DNA of 64,000 nucleotides from UBA6168 sp964423205 (GTDB lineage Bacteria; Bacteroidota; Bacteroidia; Chitinophagales; Saprospiraceae). Made by a program: the position numbers and the translations under genes. The stretch covers positions 55,641 through 119,640 of the forward strand of contig CAYRDX010000004.1 of NCBI GenBank assembly GCA_964423205.1, read 5' to 3'. Under the pieces are notes generated by a model. The model was not told the origin of the DNA. It worked only from the letters and a program-made list of their open reading frames with translations, and did not search any database. This document shows positions 34,975 to 44,214 of the stretch, piece after piece; within the stretch, counting starts at the first letter, position 1; each line of letters starts with the position of its first letter.

Positions 34975-35015
34975 GAAGTCAGAAGGATTCAAGCATTCAC
35001 CGTGATTATATCTAA

Positions 35016-35042
35016 TGGGTCATTATCCAAGGCCATGACCCA
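35016..35042. other. Hairpin TGGGTCAT/ATGACCCA between convergent genes
   Basis: An 8-bp stem with an 11-base loop without a clear T-tract, between the hydrolase and the convergent lipoprotein gene. The same GGGTCA/TGACCC motif is in the region 25792-25955. Confidence 0.4.
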
Positions 35043-35092
35043 AAGGAAATGCGTCATACAACAAAACAGCAGCTTCTGGCAGGATATGCTGA

Positions 35093-35389
35093 TTATTCAA
35101 TCTTTTTCATTTCAATAATTTCGCATTTTATAAAGGGTGGGCAGTGTTCATTAACACCTGCTTCTTTGTATGTTACTTCTACTCTGTCTCCCGACTTAAA
35201 GGAAATTATTTCTTTATGCGTAACTACCAGGGTATCCCTTTTGTCAAGCCGGATTTGCGCGGCGCAATAATTCAATCCACCGCTCAGCCAAACGGTACCC
35301 TTCTCTTTTCTAACATTGTCTTTGTCATCCTCTTTATTGCATGACAAAGCAATAATTAATGCTAATCCAAAAAGTATTGCTTTAGTCAT
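35093..35389 (-). CDS. Small hypothetical lipoprotein
   Basis: A 98-residue protein with a clear lipoprotein signal (hydrophobic core ending ALSC, Cys17) and a charged linker after it (NKEDDKDN). The rest has alternating strands and two further Cys residues (NYCAAQ, EHCPPFIKCE), which might form a disulphide, together with DRVEVTYKEAG. No known family. It is convergent with the dienelactone hydrolase. Confidence 0.65.
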   Translation of the reverse strand: MTKAILFGLALIIALSCNKEDDKDNVRKEKGTVWLSGGLNYCAAQIRLDKRDTLVVTHKEIISFKSGDRVEVTYKEAGVNEHCPPFIKCEIIEMKKIE

Positions 35390-35834
35390 AGTCGATTCAA
35401 TTTATGCAGTACCAAAAAAGAGGTGCTATTGCTATAAAGACGCTGCCAGGTTTTTAAAATCCACCAGCATCTGAAAATACTACCGGTCCATATTTTTTCA
35501 AAAAACAAACCTACACATTGGGCGATAAAAAGTTTCTAGCTGCCGCACTAAAAGCAGGCACTCAATCGGGTATCCTTTTCATCCATCCTCTGTCAACTGA
35601 CCCTGGTGAGTTATCAACTACCGGCAATTAAGAACCAATATGCCTTGACCATAATTTTGGGTGAATACATACCCTCTTTTCCACGCCGTAACCCACCTGA
35701 ACACCTTTTCAACTTGACCTTGAACTTTTCATCAAATTTCATCTGGCGTATGAAAAATGTCAGAAAATCCGACATTTGCACCCCCTCCAAAGTCAAACCT
35801 TATGACGATACCATAATTCTCATAAAAATTGAAG
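35390..35834. other. Intergenic region of 445 bases, nothing identified
   Basis: Divergent gap between the small lipoprotein and malic enzyme genes. A plus-strand frame at 35606 runs into the malic enzyme gene out of frame and has no protein-like features. No convincing promoter pair or structured RNA was recognised. Confidence 0.5.
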
Positions 35835-38129
35835 ATGAACAAAATACAGCTGAAAGAAGAAGCCCTTTTTTATCATTCCAAAGGCAGACCGGGAAAAATC
35901 GAAGTCATTCCATCCAAAGAAACGGCGAACCAGAGGGACCTGTCGCTTGCCTATTCACCGGGTGTGGCGGAGCCTTGTCTTGCCATCGCACAGGACCTGA
36001 ATGACGTCTATAAATACACCGCCAAAGGCAACCTCGTCGCTGTCATCAGCAACGGCACGGCAGTCTTAGGGTTGGGTGATATTGGCCCTGAGGCAGGCAA
36101 GCCAGTGATGGAAGGAAAAGGGTTGCTCTTCAAGATTTACGCAGACATCGACTGCTTCGACCTCGAACTCAACACCAAAGATGTGGACGAATTCGTGCGC
36201 ACCGTGAAAATCCTGGAACCCACATTTGGTGGCATCAACCTGGAGGACATTTCTGCACCGGAGTGTTTTGAAATAGAGGAAAGACTAAAAAATGAGCTAA
36301 ACATTCCCGTCATGCACGACGACCAGCACGGCACAGCCATCATCAGTGCAGCGGCATTGCTCAATGCATTGGAACTGGTCGGCAAGGACATTTCAAAAGT
36401 AAAAATCGTCGTGAACGGGGCTGGGGCATCCGCCATTTCCTGCACCCGGATATATGTATCGCTTGGAGCCGATAAGCACAATATTTTCATGTTCGACAGC
36501 AAGGGGCTTATTCACCCTGAGCGCAGCAACCTCGACGGCAAAAAGTCGGAATTCGTGAACGACAGGCTGCCTTTGAATACCACACTGGCGGAATCCCTGG
36601 CAGGGGCAGATGTTTTCATCGGCCTGTCGAAAGGCAATGTGCTTAGCCAGGAAATGGTAAAGCAAATGGCACCCGATTGCATCATTTTTGCCATGGCAAA
36701 TCCCACGCCCGAAATCAGTTGGGAGGATGCTACCAACGCCCGTGAAGACTGCATTATGGCCACCGGCCGTTCCGATTATCCAAACCAGGTGAACAACGTG
36801 CTGGGTTTCCCCTTCATCTTCCGGGGTGCCCTCGATGTGCGGGCTACGGAAATCAATGAAGAAATGAAACTCGCTGCCGTAAGGGCATTGGCGGAGCTTA
36901 CCAAAAAGCCCGTTCCAGACATCGTGAACCTCGCCTACGGCAATATCAACCTGAAATTCGGCCGCGAATACATCATCCCAAAACCAGTGGACCCCCGGCT
37001 CATCACAGCGGTTGCGCCTGCAGTTGCCAAAGCAGCCATGGATTCGGGAGTCGCCCAACAACCCATTACGGATTGGGAGCAATATGAGACGGATTTGGGT
37101 ATGCGCCTGGGTAACGACAATCCCATTGCCAGGGTCGTGGAAACGAAGGCCAGACAGGAGTTAAAACGGGTTGTTTTCGTGGATGCCGAGCACAACAACG
37201 TCTTAAAAGCCGCACGGGTAATACTGGAGGAAAAAATCGCACATCCCATTTTACTCGGAAACCAAAAACGGGTGCTTCAAATGATGGACGACCTCGGCAT
37301 CAGCCTCCCCGGAGTTGAGATTATCGATCCGCGTATGCCGAAAGACGAACAAGAGGAAGCGCGTTTTAAGGCTTATGCCGAAAATTTTTACCAAAAGAGG
37401 AAACGCAAAGGTTTCAATCTGCTGGAGGCTGAGGACATCATGAAGCGTCGCAGTTATTACAGTGCCATGATGGTGGAGTTGGGGGATGCCGACGCTATGG
37501 TGGGTGGTTTGACTAAAAAATACCCCTCCACGGTTCGTCCGGCGCTTCAAATCATCGGCCCGAGGGAAGGAGTGCGCAAAGTGGCGAGCATGCACATTGT
37601 CATTACCAAGCAAGGTCCGCTTTTTTTGGCAGACACGACCATCAACCACTACCTGTCACCGGAGGACATTGCCGACATCACCGAACTGGTACACGAAGAA
37701 GTGGAAGCACTCAACATCACACCCCGCATCGCTCTCCTTACCTATTCCAACTTCGGTTCGGTACCCAATGGCGAAGCCGCCAAATTGATGAGCAAGGCTA
37801 CCTCCATCCTTCACGAACGTCACCCTGACTGGGCATTGGATGGTGAGATGCAGGCTCATATAGCCCTCAACCCTGAGATGCGCAACCAATTTTACCCCTT
37901 TTCCAAGCTGGGAAATCATCGAGCGAACATCCTCATATTCCCGGCTCTTTCGGCTGCCAATATTTCTTATGAGCTCTTACACCATGTCTCGAATATAGAC
38001 GTGATAGGTCCGATTTTGCTGGGGCTCAGAAAGCCGGCACACATCCTTCAATTGGGCGCCAGTGTCCGGCAGATTGTGAACATGGTGGGCATCGCGGCGG
38101 TGCATGCGCAGGGGAGGAAGAAGGTGTAG
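35835..38129 (+). CDS. maeB: NADP-dependent malic enzyme with phosphotransacetylase-like C-terminal domain
   Basis: The frame starts with TTG at 35829; the ATG at 35835 is more likely (764 residues). Residues 1-420 are the malic enzyme: YSPGVAEPCLAIA, the metal site Glu/Asp in LEDISAPECFEIE and HDDQHGTA, and the NAD(P) loop VVNGAGASAISC. Residues 430-764 are a phosphotransacetylase-like regulatory domain (KAARVILEEKIAHPILLG; GLTKKYPSTVRPALQIIG), which in MaeB responds to acetyl-CoA. It decarboxylates malate to pyruvate and supplies NADPH. The stop codon directly abuts a family A repeat. Confidence 0.95.
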   Translation: MNKIQLKEEALFYHSKGRPGKIEVIPSKETANQRDLSLAYSPGVAEPCLAIAQDLNDVYKYTAKGNLVAVISNGTAVLGLGDIGPEAGKPVMEGKGLLFKIYADIDCFDLELNTKDVDEFVRTVKILEPTFGGINLEDISAPECFEIEERLKNELNIPVMHDDQHGTAIISAAALLNALELVGKDISKVKIVVNGAGASAISCTRIYVSLGADKHNIFMFDSKGLIHPERSNLDGKKSEFVNDRLPLNTTLAESLAGADVFIGLSKGNVLSQEMVKQMAPDCIIFAMANPTPEISWEDATNAREDCIMATGRSDYPNQVNNVLGFPFIFRGALDVRATEINEEMKLAAVRALAELTKKPVPDIVNLAYGNINLKFGREYIIPKPVDPRLITAVAPAVAKAAMDSGVAQQPITDWEQYETDLGMRLGNDNPIARVVETKARQELKRVVFVDAEHNNVLKAARVILEEKIAHPILLGNQKRVLQMMDDLGISLPGVEIIDPRMPKDEQEEARFKAYAENFYQKRKRKGFNLLEAEDIMKRRSYYSAMMVELGDADAMVGGLTKKYPSTVRPALQIIGPREGVRKVASMHIVITKQGPLFLADTTINHYLSPEDIADITELVHEEVEALNITPRIALLTYSNFGSVPNGEAAKLMSKATSILHERHPDWALDGEMQAHIALNPEMRNQFYPFSKLGNHRANILIFPALSAANISYELLHHVSNIDVIGPILLGLRKPAHILQLGASVRQIVNMVGIAAVHAQGRKKV

Positions 38130-38306
38130 GGGGCAGGGCTGATTGCTTCTGGCTTTTGACTGGTTTTTGATTGACGATATACGTTAGGCATGCACAAAAT
38201 CAGATTTTTGATTTTCCGAGACAAGAACCGGCCTAGTACGTTCAGGAAAATCAAATCCCGATAGCTATCGGGATACGTCTTATATCTTAAATCTGAAATC
38301 AAAAAA
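38129..38306. repeat. Family A dispersed repeat, copy 2 (178 bp)
   Basis: Matches 25578-25754 from end to end with scattered substitutions, mainly in the segment around 38192-38197 and 38222-38246. It carries the same central palindrome CCCGATAGCTATCGGG and lies at once after the malic enzyme stop. An IS256-like element begins only 8 bases later. Confidence 0.85.
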
Positions 38307-38314
38307 TTATTAAA

Positions 38315-39685
38315 GAGGGTGTTTAAAAGTTAGTTGAAATTTTGGGAAAAAAAAGAGGTTCTTGAAATTAGCATTTTGTAAGTATTCATAACAACTAAAA
38401 TCAAGAACCATGAGTAAAAGTAGTGAAAGTCCGCGACAAAATTTAGACTGGTATTTAACACAGCCTATTGACGTGCAACTGTAATTAGCCCTTGAGAGCC
38501 TGGAGCTGAGTCGTATCGTCATCAATTCCATTCTTGATGGTGAGGTCAGTTCATTAGCTGGAGAGCGTTATCAACGGGAAAAGCCAAACGGGGGTCGTTA
38601 CAGTCGGTGGGGAATAACCCGGGAAGTGTAAGAACCCCGAGGCTTCGGGGGCACAGCGAATACGGCTGGAAGTTCTCCGGGTGATTGATAGTGAAGAAAG
38701 GAAGAGCCACACCCTGGAGACATATCAGGAGTTGCGGGCATTGCCCGTACAGGATACGAAATTGATAGCCAGTATTTTAAGAGGATTGAGTATGCGTGAC
38801 TATGAAAGAGCCACGGAACAATTGTTTGATAGTTTTGGTCTTAGTGCCTCGAGTATAAGTCGCCGATTCAAAGAACACAGCGAGCAGGCGTTAAAAGAAT
38901 TCGAAGAGCGCAAATTTGAACATCACACTTTTGTGGCAATGTTCATAGACGGCAAACGGCTGGCAAAGAATCAAATGATAGTAGTATTAGGCATTACCGA
39001 CAAGGGACAAAAAATCGTATTAGGTGTATGCCAAACCGATACGGAAAATGCAAGAAGCATAGGTCAGATGCTGGAAAATATTAAAGAACGTGGATTTCGA
39101 TATGATGGTGGCTTATTGTGTATCATTGACGGGGCCAAAGGCATTTACAAAGCGGCTAAGGACACCTTTGGCAGTGAAGCAGTTATCCAGCGTTGTCAAT
39201 GGCATACAAGGGAAAATGTAGTCAGTTATCTGTCAGAAAACCACCAGGACGAATTCCGCAGGAAATTACAAAAAGCCTATAACGAAGAAAATTATACGCT
39301 GGCACGAAACAAGTTAAAAGAAATTCATGAACAACTGATAGTGTTAAACCGAAGCGCAGCTAACTCCCTAAAAGAAGGGCTAGAAGAAACAATGACCATA
39401 CAACGATTGGGATTGATGCCACTATTTGGAAGAAGTTTTACCACAACCAACTGTATTGAATCCCTTAATTCTGGTATTGAAAAATACGCTGGTAAAGTGG
39501 GTGGACTCAAACCAAAAGTATAGATGGACGGTAATGGCTTGCCTCGAAATGGAAAACCGTATGCATAAAGTAGGCAACCACAAAAAACTTCATCTTATGG
39601 CAAGTGCTCTAAAAAATGAAGTTCATAAAGCTGTTAAAGAACCTCTTGAACCTAATAATATTTCAACTAAGAATTGAACAACCTC
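38315..39685 (+). mobile_element. Decayed IS256-family insertion sequence
   Basis: About 1.37 kb bounded by imperfect inverted ends: the left end reads GAGGGTGTTTAAAAGTTAG then TTGAAAT (38315-38340), and the right end, read on the other strand from 39685, GAGGTTGTTCAATTCTTAG then TTGAAAT. Size and content (a single mutator-type transposase) fit IS256. No clear 8-9-bp target duplication was found. The transposase is inactive by multiple frameshifts and a nonsense codon. Confidence 0.8.
38410..39677 (+). pseudogene. IS256-family (mutator type) transposase, broken
   Basis: The coding region starts ATG at 38410 (MSKSSESPRQNLDWYL) but meets a TAA at 38482-38484. The frame shifts near 38610 and again near 38660, then continues from 38681 to 39523 with the central DDE domain (FIDGKRLAKNQM with Asp, LCIIDGAKGIYKA with Asp, TTNCIESLNSG with the final Glu). 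A last frameshift near 39490 moves the C-terminus (KWVDSNQKYRWTVMACLEME) to the frame that ends at 39677. At least three shifts and one stop make it non-functional. Confidence 0.85.
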
Positions 39686-39711
39686 TTGATATTAAATCTC
39701 CAAGACTGAAT

Positions 39712-40413
39712 ATGAACATAGTCATCACTGGTGCTACAAAGGGTATTGGTCGTGCTATTACGATGAAGTTCGCCGAGAAGGGCTTTGATCTTGCACTAAC
39801 TGCAAGAACAGAGCCTGACCTGATTTCACTAAAAAAAGAAATCGAATCTGAATTTCCTAATGTCAAGGTACTTACTGAAGCGGCTGACCTAAGTAAAAAA
39901 GGTGATGTGCTGTCTTTCGCAGAAAGAATAAAATCCGAATGGCAGACTTTAGACATTTTAGTTAACAATGCCGGAATTTTTCTTCCCGGAGAAATACAGA
40001 ATGAGGAAGATGGCACCCTTGAAACGATGATGAATACGAACCTGTACAGCGCGTATCATTTGACAAGAGCCTTATTACCATTGATATTGGAACAGAAGAA
40101 AGGCCACATTTTTAACATGTGCTCCGTTGCCAGTCTTTTTGCATATCCTAATGGAGGTTCATACAGTATCTCAAAATTTGCACTTTTAGGATTCTCCAAA
40201 GTCCTGAGGGAAGAACTGAAAACCAAAAAAATTAAAGTTACTTCGATTATTCCCGGAGCGACATGGTCAGACAGTTGGACAGGCTCAGGATTTGACCCTG
40301 CCCGAATGATGAGTGCCGATGATATCGCCAACACAATTTGGTGTATGTGGGAATTGGGACCTAATGCCGTTGTTGAGGAAATTCTTATCAGACCACAATT
40401 AGGTGACTTATAG
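39712..40413 (+). CDS. Short-chain dehydrogenase/reductase (SDR)
   Basis: The frame opens inside the IS at 39616; the ATG at 39712 begins MNIVITGATKGIGRAI, the Rossmann glycine motif (T-G-A-x3-G-I-G), giving 233 residues. The catalytic triad is present: Ser in MCSVASLFAYP, Tyr-x3-Lys in SYSISKFAL, and NNAG at the end of strand 4. Classical SDR, NADP use suggested by the Arg-rich LTARTEPD after strand 2. Substrate unknown. The IS256 remnant ends 27 bases before it, so its original upstream region may have been lost. Confidence 0.92.
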   Translation: MNIVITGATKGIGRAITMKFAEKGFDLALTARTEPDLISLKKEIESEFPNVKVLTEAADLSKKGDVLSFAERIKSEWQTLDILVNNAGIFLPGEIQNEEDGTLETMMNTNLYSAYHLTRALLPLILEQKKGHIFNMCSVASLFAYPNGGSYSISKFALLGFSKVLREELKTKKIKVTSIIPGATWSDSWTGSGFDPARMMSADDIANTIWCMWELGPNAVVEEILIRPQLGDL

Positions 40414-40657
40414 CTCTGAGGTCAATAATTCAATTGAAGTTTTAGCATTTTTGCTGCTGTTATCTTAGGGTTTATTTCTTTAACTTTACCTGAGTTCCGG
40501 TAATGTGGTTTTACAGAAATGGCGACTTCGATTGTGGGTCAACAACACTTAAATTGTTTTTTTCATTTTTAAAATAGAACTTCGCATCCCTTTTGACATA
40601 AGCTGAACTTAATTGCTGGTTTGAAGATATTTGATGCATTTGCCTGGTTTCATTTAG

Positions 40658-40756
40658 TAATGAGTCAAAAATAAAGTTGCCAAATTGTTTTCTTAACAAC
40701 TTGAAAATCAGTTGGAAAACTTTTTGCCTTTTGCCTTTTTACTTTTGCCTTTTTAC
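40658..40756 (+). repeat. Family B dispersed repeat, copy in front of the bifunctional nuclease gene
   Basis: The cleanest copy: TAATGAGTCAAAAATAAAG, TTGCCAAATTGTTTTCTTAA, ACTTGAAAATCAGTTGGAAA and repeated TGCCTTTT(TAC)T units. It ends 17 bases before the ATG at 40774. Confidence 0.78.
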
Positions 40757-40773
40757 TCTGCAGGAATTTACAC

Positions 40774-41376
40774 ATGGATATGAAAAAAATAGAACTGGAT
40801 ATAGTGGCTCTATCACATAGTGTCACTCAGTCGCATAATTACGCCGTTGTTTTGGGTGAACAGAATGGTTCAAGAAGGCTGCCAATTGTTATAGGCGGTT
40901 TTGAAGCACAGGCCATTGCAGTAGCCATGGAAAGAATGACTCCCAACCGACCATTGACCCACGACTTGTTTAAGAATACCATGGAAACCTTCAATATCGT
41001 TTTGAAGGAAGTGGTCATCAATAACCTGTCGGATGGGATTTTCTATGCCCGGCTCATCTGTGAACGTAATGGGGATTTGTTCGATATCGATTCCCGGACC
41101 TCGGATGCCCTAGCTATGGCCGTCAGGTTTAATTGCCCTATATATACTTACGAATTCATACTTGATGCTGCCGGAGTTGTGTTGGAAGAGCCGGAAGAAA
41201 AAGCAAAACGTTCTGGTGGTCGTCAAAAGCAACGTCAAAGTAGCAAAGGTGCTTCCTTGTCGACCTATTCATTGGATGAATTAAACAACCTTTTAGAAGA
41301 GGTTTTGGGAAAGGAAGATTACGAACAGGCTGCCAAAATCCGCGATGAAATAAACAGGAGAAAAGAGCAGGGTTGA
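40774..41376 (+). CDS. Bifunctional nuclease family protein (DUF151) with UvrB/UvrC motif
   Basis: A 200-residue protein. Residues 1-130 are a BFN/DUF151 domain (LPIVIGGFEAQAIAVAMERM; PLTHDLFKNTMETF; DIDSRTSDALAMAVRF), known in plants and archaea for nuclease or regulatory roles. The C-terminal 35 residues (LDELNNLLEEVLGKEDYEQA, then KIRDEI) form a UVR motif, the helical hairpin that joins UvrB and UvrC. This combination is standard for Bacteroidota. ATG at 40774 or 40780 are both possible. It converges with the oxidoreductase operon, with only 15 bases between stops. Confidence 0.9.
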   Translation: MDMKKIELDIVALSHSVTQSHNYAVVLGEQNGSRRLPIVIGGFEAQAIAVAMERMTPNRPLTHDLFKNTMETFNIVLKEVVINNLSDGIFYARLICERNGDLFDIDSRTSDALAMAVRFNCPIYTYEFILDAAGVVLEEPEEKAKRSGGRQKQRQSSKGASLSTYSLDELNNLLEEVLGKEDYEQAAKIRDEINRRKEQG

Positions 41377-41391
41377 CACTCCGGTTGGCAA

Positions 41392-42375
41392 TTATAATTC
41401 CTCTTCAAGATCCTCCAATATTACTTCAATCAACTCCATATCCTTTCTGGCCATAGAAAGGCTGAAGTTGGGTTCTTTGCCTGAACGGAGTGCGCTGATA
41501 AAGTCTTTAAACATGGCGTGATAGCCAGAATTATCTCTTAAGCCTGGAATGGCTATTTTCCACTTTCTCCCTCTCACGAATATTACAGTTCCGTCCGATT
41601 CAAAAGTAATCGATCCACGAGTTCCGTAAATTTTTGATAAACGCAGACCTCCCAAAATAGTACTAGCTTCCCAGGAGTACATCAGAGTAGCAATTGGGCC
41701 TTCCATGTACTTTGCCACCACCTGTATGCTTCGGTCCATACCCATATGTTCGCCAGGCAGAAATCCCCTAATCGTTTTTATCTGATAGCCCAAATTGGAC
41801 ATAAAGTTGATCCAGTGAATACCCCCTTCAAATAGTGCCCCGCCACCAGCTACCATTTCGTCGTCGCGCCAATTATTTGTTTTTTGAGACTTTATGGCGT
41901 TCAGATAAATAAACTTGACTTCACCAATAGTGCCATCTTCCAACTCTTCGCGTATAAACTTTAGGGCTGGTTTGTAGAAGAAATTTTCGGCTACCATAAC
42001 CTGCACACCCGTTTTGCGCTGGCTTTCTCTGACAATGTCAAAGTCGGATGAATTGAGAAAAGGTGGTTTTTCTACAATCACGTGTTTTCCAGCTTCAATA
42101 GCTTCAAGTGAAAGATCCAAATGGCTGTCAGGAGGAGTAAGAATAAGCACAACATCAATATCCGGCGATTCGATGGCATCACTGTAGTCACTGAAGAAGC
42201 CACTGCCGTTAAAGCGTTTGTTGAAAGTAGCCGCTTTATCCGGAATCCGGCTGGCATAATATCTTTTCACCTTACTGAAACCTGAAAGTGTTTTGCTGTG
42301 CAATTCGGCTGCATGACCGCATCCCAGGAAAGCAATGCGCACAGGGCGTGAAGGATCAATAATCTTAAACACCAT
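41392..42375 (-). CDS. Gfo/Idh/MocA family oxidoreductase
   Basis: A 327-residue NAD(P)-dependent sugar oxidoreductase type protein. Rossmann motif RIAFLGCGHAAELH (residues 13-26), the family motif EKPPF (Glu-Lys-Pro, Lys being the catalytic residue), and the C-terminal beta-sheet domain with GGIHWINFMSNLG. The substrate is unknown, but its position at the end of an operon with a sugar-nucleotidyltransferase suggests a sugar or cyclitol derivative. The gap to the upstream gene is 49 bases. Confidence 0.9.
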   Translation of the reverse strand: MVFKIIDPSRPVRIAFLGCGHAAELHSKTLSGFSKVKRYYASRIPDKAATFNKRFNGSGFFSDYSDAIESPDIDVVLILTPPDSHLDLSLEAIEAGKHVIVEKPPFLNSSDFDIVRESQRKTGVQVMVAENFFYKPALKFIREELEDGTIGEVKFIYLNAIKSQKTNNWRDDEMVAGGGALFEGGIHWINFMSNLGYQIKTIRGFLPGEHMGMDRSIQVVAKYMEGPIATLMYSWEASTILGGLRLSKIYGTRGSITFESDGTVIFVRGRKWKIAIPGLRDNSGYHAMFKDFISALRSGKEPNFSLSMARKDMELIEVILEDLEEEL

Positions 42376-42424
42376 TATGATAATATTAGTGGCATTGAGT
42401 AAACCTTAGCCGATGCAAATTTAC

Positions 42425-43168
42425 TCAAATCCTTAAGCTGCCAGATACCAGAAGTTGTTCTGCTTTTAATAAAGATTCTGGGGTGCCAACATCGATCCAA
42501 AACCCATCATCATGAGGGAAAGCGCTTATGTTTCGCGTTTTGGCTGCTTCTAAATAAACATCAATGATGGAGAATACTTCTTTATCGGGCAAGTAATTAA
42601 AAATATCGGGACTAATGACGTGTATACCGCTGAAAGCAAAAGGTTTCAGCGTATCGATATCTTTTTCAGGGGTACACATTTTCACTTCTCCGGTTTTAGC
42701 ATTTTTCCAACCCTGAAGAAGATTTTCCCTATCGAACAACAAATATCTCGATGTTTTTCTTGACTGCACGGCAAGCGTAGCAAGAGCCCTGACTTTTTTA
42801 TGGGATTCAAAAAGTAAATTCAGGTTAAGGTCCGTCAAAGCATCCACATTGCAAACGAGAAAAGGTTCATTGCCGAAGAACCATGATGCTTTTTTTAGAG
42901 CTCCCCCTGTATCTAATAAGAGGCTTGTTTCATCTGAAATGGATATTCTCAGATCGTCGAAGTTATTCTTTTCGAGGTACTCAATAATTTGCTTCGGAAA
43001 ATGATGGATATTGATTATAACGTCTGTAAAACCAAAATAAATCAACCTTCTGAGAACGATGGATAAGAGAGGTTGACCGTTTATTTCTGCCAAAGCTTTT
43101 GGCGTTTTGTTGGTGATAGGTCGCAATCGGGTACCCAAACCCGCTGCAAATACCATTGCTTTTTTCAT
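42425..43168 (-). CDS. Sugar-1-phosphate nucleotidyltransferase
   Basis: A 247-residue NTP-transferase. The nucleotide-binding loop FAAGLGTRLRPIT is at residues 7-19, with the conserved Lys in NKTPKALAEI. The metal-binding Asp lies in LVCNVDALTD, and GFWIDVGTPESL closes the active site. The form without a left-handed beta-helix domain resembles MurU/HddC and RmlA-long short relatives. It should join a nucleoside triphosphate and a sugar-1-phosphate. Its start lies 2 bases from the stop of the hydrolase gene, so they are cotranscribed. Confidence 0.92.
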   Translation of the reverse strand: MKKAMVFAAGLGTRLRPITNKTPKALAEINGQPLLSIVLRRLIYFGFTDVIINIHHFPKQIIEYLEKNNFDDLRISISDETSLLLDTGGALKKASWFFGNEPFLVCNVDALTDLNLNLLFESHKKVRALATLAVQSRKTSRYLLFDRENLLQGWKNAKTGEVKMCTPEKDIDTLKPFAFSGIHVISPDIFNYLPDKEVFSIIDVYLEAAKTRNISAFPHDDGFWIDVGTPESLLKAEQLLVSGSLRI

Positions 43169-43169
43169 C

Positions 43170-43973
43170 TTATTCGAAGGTGCTGATAAATTCTCTAACC
43201 GCTTTCACCGTTTCACGTGTCGCCTCGAACATACCCATATGGCCAACCAGTGGTAAAATCCTTACATCAGCAAGTTTGGGAAGGTGAATTTGGTTAAGAC
43301 TCTGTTCAAAAGTTACAGCCTGGTCTTTTTTGCCTACTATGAATAAAACTGGAACATTGAGATTCTGAAGCACATGAGCACGATCTGGACGGTTTGCCAT
43401 AGCTTTCAGTGCGTCAATAATGGCGCTTTCGGAGTAATTCTTAGCATGATGAATCAGGCGGTTGACTTCCATTTGATAGCCTTTAATATAGTTGTAGGCA
43501 AAAAAGGTGGGAATAACCTGCCGGACATATATGACAGGCCCGTTATTTTTGATGAATTCAATCGACTTTTCCCTGCCTTCGCGTTTTTCAGCGGAATCTG
43601 CGAATGGGTGAGAATGAAAAAGGCAAAGTCCATGAAGATTATTCAAGTATTTTTCTGCAAATGCTAATGCAACGTAACCGCCCATGGAATGACCTATGAA
43701 TAAGCACTTTTTTATTCCATGGTAATCGATGGCCTTTTTTACAATCCTGGCCATGATATCAATAGTCACATTCGGAAAGTAGTCGGAACTGCCAAAACCT
43801 GGCAAGTCAATCCTAAGAATTTTGCGTCCAGAAAACAACGACATCCAGTCTTCCCAAATCCTGCTGTCTTCACAAAATCCAGGTACGAGAACCAAAGGCC
43901 ATCCTGTACCATTTCCACTCAACCAGGTGGCAATTTTTTTCCCTTCAAAGTCAATTAATTCAATTTTTTCCAT
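43170..43973 (-). CDS. Alpha/beta hydrolase
   Basis: The frame opens at 44066; the ATG at 43973 (MEKIELIDFEGKKIATW) gives 267 residues, the normal length. Nucleophile Ser is in the elbow GHSMGG, with the HG-type oxyanion loop VPGFCEDSRIW and a catalytic His in LVGHMGMFE. A helical cap (about 125-190) is present. It belongs to the esterase/lipase-like group with no assigned substrate. First gene of the three-gene minus-strand operon. Confidence 0.88.
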   Translation of the reverse strand: MEKIELIDFEGKKIATWLSGNGTGWPLVLVPGFCEDSRIWEDWMSLFSGRKILRIDLPGFGSSDYFPNVTIDIMARIVKKAIDYHGIKKCLFIGHSMGGYVALAFAEKYLNNLHGLCLFHSHPFADSAEKREGREKSIEFIKNNGPVIYVRQVIPTFFAYNYIKGYQMEVNRLIHHAKNYSESAIIDALKAMANRPDRAHVLQNLNVPVLFIVGKKDQAVTFEQSLNQIHLPKLADVRILPLVGHMGMFEATRETVKAVREFISTFE

Positions 43974-44214
43974 TTGATCAGGGGATTTCAGACAAGGAGT
44001 TAAGCGGATAATTAATAGCGATACAGTACTCGAAAAATGACCCGCAAGCTGACACCTTTGCCTCAAATTTTAATCAAAAATAGTTTTATCGCAATAAAGT
44101 AAGCGCCAATTTCTAAATTTACCGACTTCATGCACGCTATGACGGGTATTCTCAAATTATTATACCACTGATTTTTTTCAATTTTACATTACGCATGAAC
44201 CTTTAACCTGAAAA

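Noticed and set aside
35606..36004. 132-codon frame upstream of and overlapping maeB
   Set aside because: It overlaps maeB out of frame and has no protein-like pattern.
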